Shown: one piece after another, positions 1 through 6,328 of the stretch
How the letters are laid out: the number at the start of each line of letters is the position of its first letter
Numbering within the stretch: position 1 is the first letter of the stretch
Origin: Anaerofilum faecale
GTDB taxonomy: Bacteria; Bacillota; Clostridia; Oscillospirales; Ruminococcaceae
Assembly (NCBI GenBank): GCA_019114265.1
Contig: DXFV01000049.1
Span: forward strand, 1-16,414
Direction of reading: 5' to 3'
Length of the DNA stretch: 16,414 nt
Notes under the pieces: model-generated
What the model was told of the DNA's origin: nothing
Databases searched by the model: none
What the model saw: only the letters and a program-made list of their open reading frames with translations
Translations under genes and position numbers: made by a program

Positions 1-735
1 GGTGTTCTTCACGTAATACTTGCCGTCGCCCGCGTCCTCCAGCGTCCAGCGGTCGTTCTTCTCGCCCAAAGGCATGCTGGAGAAGCTGTCGCCCATGCCG
101 ATCTTCTGGCCGTCCGGCGCGGCGAAGCTGAAGCTGCCGTCGCCGTTGTCGATCACGGTCCAGATCTCGGCATCGGTGTAGCCGGTGAGCTGTCCGCTCT
201 CCTCCTTCACGTCCACACCGTTGTTATAGAACCCGTTGTAGGTGGACGACAGCGCCTTGCCGTAGGCCGGCGCGTAGATGACCACCTTGTCCCCGTCCGC
301 AATAGGACCGGCGGGCGGCGCTTCCTCCACCTTGGCGAATTTCAGCGCGAACATCCCTTCGCTGCCCGCGGCGATGGTGCCGTAGGCGCTCCAGTTGTTC
401 TTGGCGTCATACCATTCCATGTAGGCGGAGCGGACGGTGTTCTTCACGTAATACTTGCCGTCGCCCGCGTCCTCCAGCGTCCAGCGGTCGTTCTTCTCGC
501 CCAAAGGCATGCTGGAGAAGCTGTCGCCCATGCCGATCTTCCGGCCGTCCGGCGCGGCGAAGCTGAAGCTGCCGTCGCCGTTGTCGATCACGGTCCAGAT
601 CTCGGCGTCGGTGTAACCGGTGAGCTGGCCGCTCTCCTCCTTCACGTCCACACCGTTGTTATAGAACCCGTTGTAGGTGGACGACAGCGCCTTGCCATAG
701 GCCGGGGCGTAGATGACCACCTTGTCGCCGTCCGC
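1..735 (-). repeat. 435-bp in-frame tandem repeat inside the secreted protein gene
   Basis: Positions 1-300 align with 436-735 at a constant offset of 435 bp (145 codons). By eye I count about seven mismatches in 300 bp. Only one changes an amino acid (Gln versus Arg, codons at 106-108 and 541-543). Similarity falls off at about 301 and 736, where linker sequences differ. The second copy is cut by the window edge, so further copies may follow. The mostly synonymous differences mean this is a duplication kept similar by selection or gene conversion. Confidence 0.9.
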
Positions 736-1572
736 GATGGGGGCGGGAGGCTCCTGCTCTTTGACGGTGTATTGCAGCTGCTGCACCGCGCTGAAGCTGC
801 CGTCCAGCACGGCCACCGCTTTCAGGGTGCAGGCGGCCTCGATCACCGGGCGGTTGTCGGGGCCGTACAGCTCGGCCGCTGCGGTGTTGGTGGGGTCGGA
901 GCCGTCCAGCGTGTAGTAGATGGACGCGCCCGCGGTGGCGGTGGTGAGGGTGATGGCGGTGCCCTTCTCCACCTCGCCGGCCTGCGGATCGGCCTGCGGC
1001 GCGGCCACTGTCTGGCCGGGGTCGCCGCCTTCTTCCAAACGGTACAGCGCGAACACGCTGGGATACCCGGCGGGATTGCCCGAGACAGTGGTGTTTTTGT
1101 AGGCGCGGAACTTGTTCTGCGAGCCCTTGTTGCTGGCCAGCGTTACAGGGTCGCCGTCCTGGCCGCAGAACGAGAACCCGCCGTTCTCAAATTTCCAGGC
1201 CCAGGAATAGTCTCCGGCTTTGATGCCGTTTTCCTCGCCTCCCTTGGGGGCCACCTGCACGCCGTTGGCGTCGGTGAGGGTGACCTCGCTGCCGGTCACC
1301 GCCAGGGTCCAGACAGCCGAGGCGTCCGGCTCGGTGATGGTGTCGCCGTCGGGCATCTGGACGGCGCTCAGCCAGGTGCCGTCCAGCGCGCCGGGCGCGT
1401 AGCCGTGCTCGGCCACCAGCAGGTACTGGCCGCTGGTGAACTGGGCGGGGTCGGTGATGCGGGTATAGGCGGGAGAGGCCGCGAACACTGCCGTGGGCAG
1501 GATCGACAGCATCATCGCCAAAGCCAGCAGCACGGCCAGCAGCCGCCGCGGTTTGGATATGCGTTGGTTCAT
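1..1572 (-). CDS. Secreted multi-domain protein with chitobiase C-terminal-type domain and near-identical tandem repeats (3' end beyond window)
   Basis: An uninterrupted frame of 524 codons runs from ATG at 1572 to the left edge, so the C-terminus is missing. A GGAAGGAG ribosome site precedes the start. Residues 1-32 form a signal peptide (basic start, Leu/Ala-rich core, AVFAAS cleavage region). Residues ~35-180 form a domain beginning YTRITDPAQF. Residues ~190-268 look like a chitobiase/beta-hexosaminidase C-terminal (Fn3-like) domain, with the signature YYTLDGSDPTN. From residue 278 a 145-residue unit starting PIADGDKVVIYAPAYGKALS occurs once in full and again, partly, to the edge. Such modules are common in large exported hydrolases and nucleotidases of gut Clostridia, but no catalytic domain is visible here, so enzyme function is unknown. 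The gene starts 54 bp after the YibE/F gene on the same strand, so co-transcription is likely. Product class is confident; activity is not. Confidence 0.85.
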   Translation of the reverse strand, partial: MNQRISKPRRLLAVLLALAMMLSILPTAVFAASPAYTRITDPAQFTSGQYLLVAEHGYAPGALDGTWLSAVQMPDGDTITEPDASAVWTLAVTGSEVTLTDANGVQVAPKGGEENGIKAGDYSWAWKFENGGFSFCGQDGDPVTLASNKGSQNKFRAYKNTTVSGNPAGYPSVFALYRLEEGGDPGQTVAAPQADPQAGEVEKGTAITLTTATAGASIYYTLDGSDPTNTAAAELYGPDNRPVIEAACTLKAVAVLDGSFSAVQQLQYTVKEQEPPAPIADGDKVVIYAPAYGKALSSTYNGFYNNGVDVKEESGQLTGYTDAEIWTVIDNGDGSFSFAAPDGRKIGMGDSFSSMPLGEKNDRWTLEDAGDGKYYVKNTVRSAYMEWYDAKNNWSAYGTIAAGSEGMFALKFAKVEEAPPAGPIADGDKVVIYAPAYGKALSSTYNGFYNNGVDVKEESGQLTGYTDAEIWTVIDNGDGSFSFAAPDGQKIGMGDSFSSMPLGEKNDRWTLEDAGDGKYYVKNT

Positions 1573-1626
1573 AGTTCTCCTTCCTTTCTCTGTATGATCT
1601 CGTGCGCCGCACGCCGCGGCGCGGGT

Positions 1627-2799
1627 CTACGCGGATTTGCCTGCGGCCATCAGCCGGGCGCCCACCGCCGCCACCAGCGGCACCGTGAGCAGGATGCCGA
1701 TGGAACCGGCCAGGCTCTGGATGATCTCGATGCACAGGTAGTCGGTGTTGACCAGCTGGAGCAGCGGGATGTCGTACACCTGCACCAGCACCAGCATGTT
1801 CAGCGAGGAACCGGCAAAGGCCAGGATCAGGGTGTTTGCCATCGTGCCCATCGCGTCCCGGCCCACCTGCATCCCACTGCGCAGCAGGGCGCGGGCGGGC
1901 AGGGCCGGGTTCTGGGTGCGCAGCTCCCACATCGCCGAGGCGATGCCCATCGCCACATCCATCACCGCGCCCAGCGACGCGATCAGCACGCCGCACACCA
2001 GCAAGCCGCTGATCTTCAATCCCTGGTCGGCGCCGTAGAGGATGAGGTTTTCGGCCTCCGGCATATTGAAGCCATTCATGGGGGTGAGCCATCCGGCCAG
2101 CGCCGCCGCCAGACCGGCCGCGACCACGCCGCCCGCGCAGCCCAGCACGGCACAGGCGGTCTTGCGTGAAAATCCGTTCAGCAAAAGCAGGGCGGCCGCC
2201 GCCGTGACCACCGTTGTGAAAATGGTGAGCGGGATGGCGGGAAGGCCCCGGATGAGGCCCGGGATCAGCAGCCACCACACGCAGACCAGCGTGAACACCA
2301 GCCCTGCCAGCGCCCGCAGGCCCTTTTTGCCGCCCAGCGCCGCCAGCAGGCCCACGAACACCAGCGCAAGGCCCGCCATCACGATGCCGCGGTCGTAGTT
2401 GAACATCGAGGCGTAATAGCTGCCGTCCTCGCCGGTGAGCAGGCGCAGCACCACCCGGCTGCCCGGCTGCACGTCCACATTGAACAGGGCGCTGAGGTGG
2501 TTGTCCAGCTGCATGATCTCGCCCTTGTGGCTGCCGGAGAGGATCTGCACCTCCAGCGTCTGGGTGCCCACACGGCGTCCCTCGGCGCGGGTGGTGTCGG
2601 GCACGGCGTCGTCGGCCAGCACCGCCGTCACCTTCCCCAGCACGAACACCTGCTGGCTGGCACTGGTGGGCACCTGCCCGGGAACGGGGCGGTTCAGCCA
2701 GACGCCTGCCGCCGCCAGCAGCGCCAGCAGCACCGCGCACACCGCGGCGCGCAGCACCAGGTCTTTGGTTTTGGATCGTGCGGGGGCGTGTGCGGACAT
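1627..2799 (-). CDS. YibE/F family multi-pass membrane protein
   Basis: 390-residue membrane protein of the YibE/F family (function not established). An N-terminal membrane helix lies at residues ~14-35, followed by an extracytoplasmic segment containing NHLSALFNVDVQPGSRV. After this come several hydrophobic helices and the family-typical GRDAMGTMANTLILAFAGSS stretch near the C-terminal third, ending in further helices. The start at 2799 is chosen over an in-frame ATG at 2850 because AAAAGGAGG (2807-2815) sits 7 nt upstream of it. The secreted repeat protein follows 54 bp downstream. A strong promoter at 3016-3044 and a structured leader precede it. Family members are often called transporters or permeases, but no substrate can be read from this sequence. 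High confidence in the family, low in any role. Confidence 0.9.
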   Translation of the reverse strand: MSAHAPARSKTKDLVLRAAVCAVLLALLAAAGVWLNRPVPGQVPTSASQQVFVLGKVTAVLADDAVPDTTRAEGRRVGTQTLEVQILSGSHKGEIMQLDNHLSALFNVDVQPGSRVVLRLLTGEDGSYYASMFNYDRGIVMAGLALVFVGLLAALGGKKGLRALAGLVFTLVCVWWLLIPGLIRGLPAIPLTIFTTVVTAAAALLLLNGFSRKTACAVLGCAGGVVAAGLAAALAGWLTPMNGFNMPEAENLILYGADQGLKISGLLVCGVLIASLGAVMDVAMGIASAMWELRTQNPALPARALLRSGMQVGRDAMGTMANTLILAFAGSSLNMLVLVQVYDIPLLQLVNTDYLCIEIIQSLAGSIGILLTVPLVAAVGARLMAAGKSA

Positions 2800-3009
2800 G
2801 CGGGTTCCTCCTTTTGTGATCACAGAATTTTCACATGACAAAGGATACAATGCCCGGCCGCCATACTGCTATCGACCGGGCGTAAAATCCGTGAAAAGAC
2901 GCGGTAAATTTATTTCAAAAGACAAAGCTGCCTGCCGGTTTGCCGGCAGACAGTGGTGAATCTGCTGTTTGTTTTCTACTTTTTCTGTTATATTGATGTG
3001 CTTATTTAC
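2800..3009 (-). promoter_or_regulatory. Structured 5' leader of the YibE/F transcript with terminator-like hairpin
   Basis: No gene is seen here. Between the promoter and the YibE/F start, 2928-2938 can pair with 2943-2953 (11 bp including one G.U pair, 4-nt loop). On the minus strand this is followed by CTTTGTCTTTTGA, a moderately U-rich tail. A second weak pairing is GCCCGG at about 2851 with CCGGGC at about 2876. The hairpin lies downstream of the mapped promoter, so it could be an attenuator; it is not recognisable as a known riboswitch class. Confidence 0.45.
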
Positions 3010-3015
3010 AACTCC

Positions 3016-3044
3016 ATCATACCACACCAAATCGGGAATGTAAA
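3016..3044 (-). promoter_or_regulatory. Sigma-A type promoter for the YibE/F operon
   Basis: On the minus strand TTTACA (3039-3044) is separated by 17 bp from TATGAT (3016-3021), close to the housekeeping consensus. Transcription would start near 3009, giving a leader of about 210 nt before the YibE/F start codon. Confidence 0.8.
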
Positions 3045-3144
3045 TGCTGTTTGCGGGGTTTACACATTTTTATTGGTTGATTAAAGATATCCACACCGCA
3101 AACAGGCGGTCGGCACAGCCGGAAGGCTCTGTGCGGCGGGACAG

Positions 3145-3199
3145 CTTCGACCTCATCCGCCCCGCTTTCGCGGGGCACCTTCCCCTGCTGGGGAAGGCG
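3145..3199. repeat. REP-like palindromic intergenic repeat, copy 1
   Basis: This is the segment beginning CTTCGACCTCATCCGC. It contains two small palindromes in series (CCCCGC-TTTC-GCGGGG and CTTCCCC-TGCT-GGGGAAG) and ends in GAAGGCG. Nearly the same sequence occurs at 6236-6290 and, more divergently, at 13942-14026 and 14109-14159. It lies between a lipoprotein terminator and the YibE/F promoter and is non-coding. Confidence 0.85.
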
Positions 3200-3237
3200 T
3201 TTGGCCCGCCCCCTGCAAACACACGGTTTCGGCAAGT

Positions 3238-3268
3238 AAAAGCGCCCCGCGGGAGGCGGGGCGCTTTT
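3238..3268 (-). terminator. Intrinsic terminator of the Asp-tail lipoprotein gene
   Basis: A perfect 13-bp stem (3238-3250 with 3256-3268) with a 5-nt loop has its core GCGCCCCGC flanked by AAAA and TTTT, so it can act in both directions. It begins 20 bp past the lipoprotein stop codon at 3289. Confidence 0.9.
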
Positions 3269-3288
3269 GCCGGTTTTCTTCCAACGTA

Positions 3289-4299
3289 TCAGTCGTCGTG
3301 ATCGTCGTCATCGTCGTGGTCGTCGTCATCGTCATCATCGTCGTGGTCGTCGTCATAACGATCGTCCATGTCATCGTAGCGGTCGTCCACATCGTCGTAA
3401 CGGTCATCCATATCATCGTAGAGATCGTCCGCGTCGTCGTAACGGTCATCCATATCGTCGTAACGGTCGTCTACATCATCATAGCGGTCATCCGCGTCGT
3501 CGTAGTCATCGTCATAGCGATCATCCATATCATCGTAGCGGTCGTCCAGGTCATCGTGGTCGTCGTCGTAGCGGCCCCAGTCGTCGTTGCGGTCGTAGTC
3601 GGCTTCCAGCACCTTGCCGCTCACCGCGTCCACCTCAAACTCGTACTCCACGCCGCCGGAGGTGAACTCCAGCTCATAGATGCCGTCGTCCAGATCGTAG
3701 TCGCGCTCGGTGAAGGTGGCCTCGCTGAGACCCAGCTGCGCCAGCACGATCTCCTTGGCCTTTTCCAGGCCGATGTAGCCGTTCTGCGCGTAGTCCTCGT
3801 CGCTCACCGGAACCGGCACCGAATCGACGCCGCAGCTCTCCACCGCGGCCCGCACACCGTTCGCCACGTTGTCCAGGAACTGCTGGTCGGGATAGGAGGA
3901 GCCTTCCTCCAGCTTCACCACCACGTTCTTGGCCCGGCCGGCCACGGTGTTTTCAAAGTAGCCGTCCTCGTAGATCTCGCGCACCAGCTCGCTCACCACC
4001 GTCTGGCAGTCCTTGCCTTCAAACCCGGTGTAGCCGCTCACGACGCTTTTGCCGTCGTCGTTGACGCCTTCCACTTCCAGCACAACGCCGTTCTTGTCGT
4101 ACTCCACCTCGATCTCCGGGTTCACGCTCAGCAGGACCGCGCCGGCGGCGCCGTTGGCCAGGAAGCCGGAGGAGGAAGCGGGGGCGGGCTCCGCGGTGGA
4201 AGGAGCGGAGGAGGAGGCCGGTGCGGCGGCCGAGCAGCCGGTGAGAACGGCGGCGGCGGTGGCAAACAGGATGATGTGTTTCAGGTTCGTCTTTTTCAT
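3289..4299 (-). CDS. Lipoprotein with RsgI-like extracellular domain, PepSY domain and Asp-heptad repeat tail
   Basis: 336 residues. A lipobox LTGC puts the lipidated Cys at residue 22. A Ser/Ala/Pro linker reaches residue ~50. Residues ~52-115 resemble the extracytoplasmic part of RsgI anti-sigma factors: SVNPEIEVEYDKNG, then EGVNDDGKSV. Residues ~173-235 resemble a PepSY domain (GLEKAKEIVLAQLGL, then a DGIYELEF strand and AVSGKVLEADYD). Residues ~236-336 are an acidic tail with about nine DDRYDD[M/V/A]-type heptads ending in a nearly pure Asp/His stretch. The RsgI-like Asn60-Pro61 matches the Asn-Pro bond at which RsgI proteins are reported to self-cleave. The gene lies downstream of sigI-rsgI but has its own promoter (4354-4396) sharing motifs with sigI's, so it is probably in the SigI regulon. 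I know of no characterised protein with this layout. Metal or polycation binding is an inference from charge. Confidence 0.85.
   Translation of the reverse strand: MKKTNLKHIILFATAAAVLTGCSAAAPASSSAPSTAEPAPASSSGFLANGAAGAVLLSVNPEIEVEYDKNGVVLEVEGVNDDGKSVVSGYTGFEGKDCQTVVSELVREIYEDGYFENTVAGRAKNVVVKLEEGSSYPDQQFLDNVANGVRAAVESCGVDSVPVPVSDEDYAQNGYIGLEKAKEIVLAQLGLSEATFTERDYDLDDGIYELEFTSGGVEYEFEVDAVSGKVLEADYDRNDDWGRYDDDHDDLDDRYDDMDDRYDDDYDDADDRYDDVDDRYDDMDDRYDDADDLYDDMDDRYDDVDDRYDDMDDRYDDDHDDDDDDDDHDDDDDHDD
3349..3549 (-). repeat. 21-bp coding repeats encoding DDRYDDx heptads
   Basis: About nine imperfect 21-bp units encode Asp-Asp-Arg-Tyr-Asp-Asp followed by Met, Val, Ala or Leu. One four-residue interruption (DYDD) follows the second unit and one Arg is replaced by Leu. 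The Asp-rich coding sequence continues to the stop codon at 3289. The units are all in frame, and gain or loss of a unit would leave the reading frame intact. Confidence 0.9.
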
Positions 4300-4353
4300 A
4301 GCTCATTCTCCTTTTTGTGTTTGTGCCCTTACAGGCGTTGTTTCGTTTGCTTG

Positions 4354-4396
4354 TGTTGGCAGTATACGGGAGGACGGGCATGCAAACCGGGGTATC
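4354..4396 (-). promoter_or_regulatory. Candidate SigI-type promoter for the Asp-tail lipoprotein gene
   Basis: On the minus strand GATACCCCG (4388-4396) is followed after 19 bp by CGTATACTGCCAACA (4354-4368), ending 54 bp before the lipoprotein ATG. The same two blocks at the same spacing precede sigI (5990-6032). ACCCC and CGTA agree with the -35 and -10 elements I recall for SigI promoters (ACCCC-type and CGWA). An A/T-tract block (4397-4424), directly after the rsgI stop, lies upstream of the -35 and could act as an A-tract or UP-like element. Confidence 0.7.
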
Positions 4397-4428
4397 TGAA
4401 AAAATTTTTTCAAAAAATTTTTTTCGGC

Positions 4429-5220
4429 TCAGTCATCGTCGTCGTTGTCGTCGGTGTCCGTGTCGTTGTCATCGTCGTCATCGATGTCATCGTCGTGGTC
4501 GTCATCGTCGGTGTGGTCGTCCAGATCGTCCAGATCGTCCGCATCGTCGTCATCGTCGTCATCGTCGTCATCGGCCGGCGGCGGGGTGGGCGCGGCGGTC
4601 GGCTGCGGCGGTGCGGGGGTGGGCGCAGGGGTTGGCGCCGGCGTGGGCGTGGCGGAGGGGGCGGGCATCTCTCCCGCAGTCACCTGCACGCTGCCGTCCA
4701 GATGCACCTCCAGCTCCAGGATCAGCGTTTCCTCGGCGGCGGTCTTCCATTCCTCGTGTTCGGAGTCCACCGTGAGCGCGATGCTGCCGCCGTCCTCCAG
4801 GTATCCCTGCTGGATGGCGCGGTCGGCCAGATCGTCGGACACCGCCTCCATCGACTTGCCGAACGCGCTGTATCCCTCGATCAGCTGGCGGCCGTCCTCG
4901 TTCAGGCCCTCCAGGCGCACCACATGGCTGGTGCGGTTCACCCACATCATCACGTCGGGATTGATCTGCATGCGCACGGTGCCGTAGGGGGTCAGCAGCA
5001 GGCCGCCCGTCACCGTGACGACCAGCGCACAGGCTGCCGCCGCGGCCAGCGGGACGATCCGCTTCCACACCCGCAGCGCGGGTTTGGGCGGCGCGAACTC
5101 CACCACGCTGTCCACCGTCTGCCCCACCTCATACCCGAGGTTGGCCACCTTGAGAAACCGGCCCTCGCCGTCCAGCACCACGGCGTAGCTCAGGCCGCAT
5201 TCCATCACCAGATATTTCAT
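4429..5220 (-). CDS. rsgI: RsgI-type transmembrane anti-sigma factor with poly-Asp C-terminal tail
   Basis: 263 residues. Residues 1-40 (MKYLVMECGLSYAVVLDGEG and following) form the cytoplasmic RsgI N-terminal anti-sigma domain, expected to hold SigI inactive. Residues ~54-76 form a single membrane helix. Residues ~80-180 are the extracytoplasmic domain, with MQINPDV (Asn87-Pro88, at the position where RsgI autoproteolysis is reported) and LEGLNEDGRQLIEGYSAFGK. Residues ~186-215 are a Pro/Thr/Ala linker, and residues 217-263 are an acidic tail with 36 Asp in 47 residues by my count. RsgI proteins of cellulolytic clostridia carry carbohydrate-binding modules in that position, and none is seen here. 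The start codon overlaps the sigI stop (ATGA, 5217-5220), indicating translational coupling and a balanced sigma/anti-sigma ratio. Identification is strong from sequence and context; the sensed signal is unknown. Confidence 0.92.
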   Translation of the reverse strand: MKYLVMECGLSYAVVLDGEGRFLKVANLGYEVGQTVDSVVEFAPPKPALRVWKRIVPLAAAAACALVVTVTGGLLLTPYGTVRMQINPDVMMWVNRTSHVVRLEGLNEDGRQLIEGYSAFGKSMEAVSDDLADRAIQQGYLEDGGSIALTVDSEHEEWKTAAEETLILELEVHLDGSVQVTAGEMPAPSATPTPAPTPAPTPAPPQPTAAPTPPPADDDDDDDDDDADDLDDLDDHTDDDDHDDDIDDDDDNDTDTDDNDDDD

Positions 5221-5948
5221 TGTCTCTCCCCTCCCCTCATCAGCGACATCTGGCCCAGATGCCCGCGTATGATCTCAAATCCATTGGTATAGGCCAGCAG
5301 GATGGCCACCAGATATTTGCGGTGGCGTTCCAGCGTCTTGCGCTCCACCTGTGCCCCCTCGGCCAGCTGGGCCAGCGGCACCCGGCCGTTCTTTTCCACC
5401 TGCGCCAGAATGTCCGGCCGGGTGCGGGCAAAGGCCAGTGCCCGGCCGCACGCCTCCAGCGTGCGCTGCTGCCGGGGGCAGTTGTCGGCCACGTCGGTGA
5501 GCTTCAGGCCGAAGCCCTCCAGCTGGCCGGCAAATTCCAGGATCTCCTCCCGCGTGGCCTGCCGGAGCTGGCGCCCCGCAATGGGGTCGTGGCCGGTGTC
5601 CAGCTTTTCCAGCATGGTGCGGCCGTTGTCCTCGTCCGGTTCGTCCAGCGAGGCCGCGCCTTTGTGACGGCTTTCCCGGCGGGCATAGTCCACCAGGCGG
5701 CTGCGGATGTGCAGCGCGGCAAATTTGAGGAAGGCCCCCCGCTCGGCGCGGTAGGCCACCACCGCCTCGTGGAAGGCCAGCATGGCGATGCTCAGCTCGT
5801 CATCCTGCCCCTCCCGGGGGACGCGCCGCAGAAATTTTGCGGTTTCCGAGCGGATGAACGGCAGATACTGCCGTACCAGCTCGTCGGCGGCATGGGTATC
5901 CTGCGCGGCGGCCGCCACCCGCGCCACGATCTCATGTTCCTGTTTCAT
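5217..5948 (-). CDS. sigI: RNA polymerase sigma factor SigI
   Basis: 243 residues, the usual SigI length. Residues ~20-95 contain the sigma region 2 part (ELVRQYLPFIRSETAKFL, then DELSIAMLAFHEAVVAY and KFAALHIRSRLVDYARRESR). Residues ~150-240 contain the SigI-specific C-terminal DNA-binding domain (LTDVADNCPRQQRTLEACGR, then ERKTLERHRKYLVAILLAYT). It directs core RNA polymerase to a small regulon and is normally inhibited by RsgI, encoded immediately downstream with a 4-nt overlap. The start at 5948 is preferred because GGGAGGAG lies just upstream and the protein aligns with SigI from MKQEHE. The frame stays open much further upstream, but that part is only the antisense side of the aldehyde dehydrogenase region. 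The upstream motif at 5990-6032 suggests autoregulation. Confidence 0.93.
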   Translation of the reverse strand: MKQEHEIVARVAAAAQDTHAADELVRQYLPFIRSETAKFLRRVPREGQDDELSIAMLAFHEAVVAYRAERGAFLKFAALHIRSRLVDYARRESRHKGAASLDEPDEDNGRTMLEKLDTGHDPIAGRQLRQATREEILEFAGQLEGFGLKLTDVADNCPRQQRTLEACGRALAFARTRPDILAQVEKNGRVPLAQLAEGAQVERKTLERHRKYLVAILLAYTNGFEIIRGHLGQMSLMRGGERQ

Positions 5949-5989
5949 GATCTCCTCCCTGGGCGCCGTATGGGCGCACCTGTTGCTGC

Positions 5990-6032
5990 TGTTGGCAGAA
6001 TACGCACCGGGGATGGGGATTTTCGGGGTATC
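5990..6032 (-). promoter_or_regulatory. Candidate autoregulatory SigI-type promoter of sigI
   Basis: Minus-strand GATACCCCG (6024-6032) lies 19 bp before CGTATTCTGCCAACA (5990-6004), which ends 41 bp upstream of the sigI ATG. The lipoprotein promoter at 4354-4396 repeats both blocks with the same spacing, while the 19-bp spacers match at only about 3 positions. An A6 tract (6041-6046) lies upstream. The elements fit a SigI -35 (ACCCC) and -10 (CGTA), implying positive autoregulation. Confidence 0.7.
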
Positions 6033-6068
6033 CTGTCCTCTTTTTTCGCGGATACAGAAAAATTCCAG

Positions 6069-6077
6069 TATATACCA
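6069..6077 (-). promoter_or_regulatory. Possible extended -10 housekeeping promoter upstream of sigI
   Basis: Minus-strand TGGTATATA resembles an extended -10 (TG-N-TATAxx). No good -35 is seen. It could supply basal sigI transcription ahead of the autoregulated site; weak evidence. Confidence 0.3.
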
Positions 6078-6142
6078 TACCCGGCACCGCGTGCGCGTTC
6101 TATCAGGAACTTGTAAAGGAAATGTATAGTCTATGTAAAACA

Positions 6143-6165
6143 GCCGTCCGGCAAGACCGGACGGC
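6143..6165 (-). terminator. Terminator of the YhhN-aldehyde dehydrogenase operon
   Basis: GCCGTCCGG (6143-6151) pairs perfectly with 6157-6165 around a 5-nt loop. On the minus strand it is followed by TGTTTTA. It sits beyond repeat copy 2, about 165 bp after the dehydrogenase stop, and just before the sigI promoter region, which it would insulate. Confidence 0.7.
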
Positions 6166-6235
6166 CGCAGGCTTACGGTATCTGCAATCCCTCCGCCAAA
6201 AGCACGGTTTCGGCGGGCTTTGGGCGGCCGGAAGG

Positions 6236-6290
6236 CTTCGACCTCATCCGCCCCGCAAAGCGGGGCACCTTCCCCTGCCAGGGGAAGGCG
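6236..6290. repeat. REP-like palindromic intergenic repeat, copy 2
   Basis: Same order of elements as copy 1 (3145-3199): CTTCGACCTCATCCGC, a CCCCGC/GCGGGG hairpin with loop AAA, CACCTTCCCC, a CCCCTG/CAGGGG palindrome and GGAAGGCG. It is in the 3' untranslated region of the dehydrogenase gene, between its stop and its terminator. The two copies differ mainly in the hairpin loops. Confidence 0.85.
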
Positions 6291-6328
6291 TTCGGCACGC
6301 ACAGCCCCTCCGCAAAAGCACTTTTTTC

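Noticed and set aside
772..2169. Plus-strand open frame opposite the secreted protein and YibE/F genes
   Set aside because: It is antisense to two genes with clear domain content, spans their intergenic gap and has no ribosome site or domain.
3289..3560. CRISPR-like array
   Set aside because: The 21-bp units are contiguous, in frame and coding, with no unique spacers.
4397..4424. AT-rich palindromic block after rsgI as an intrinsic terminator
   Set aside because: The possible stems are only A/T pairs and would be weak; the position just above the SigI-type -35 fits an A-tract promoter element better, though weak termination cannot be excluded.
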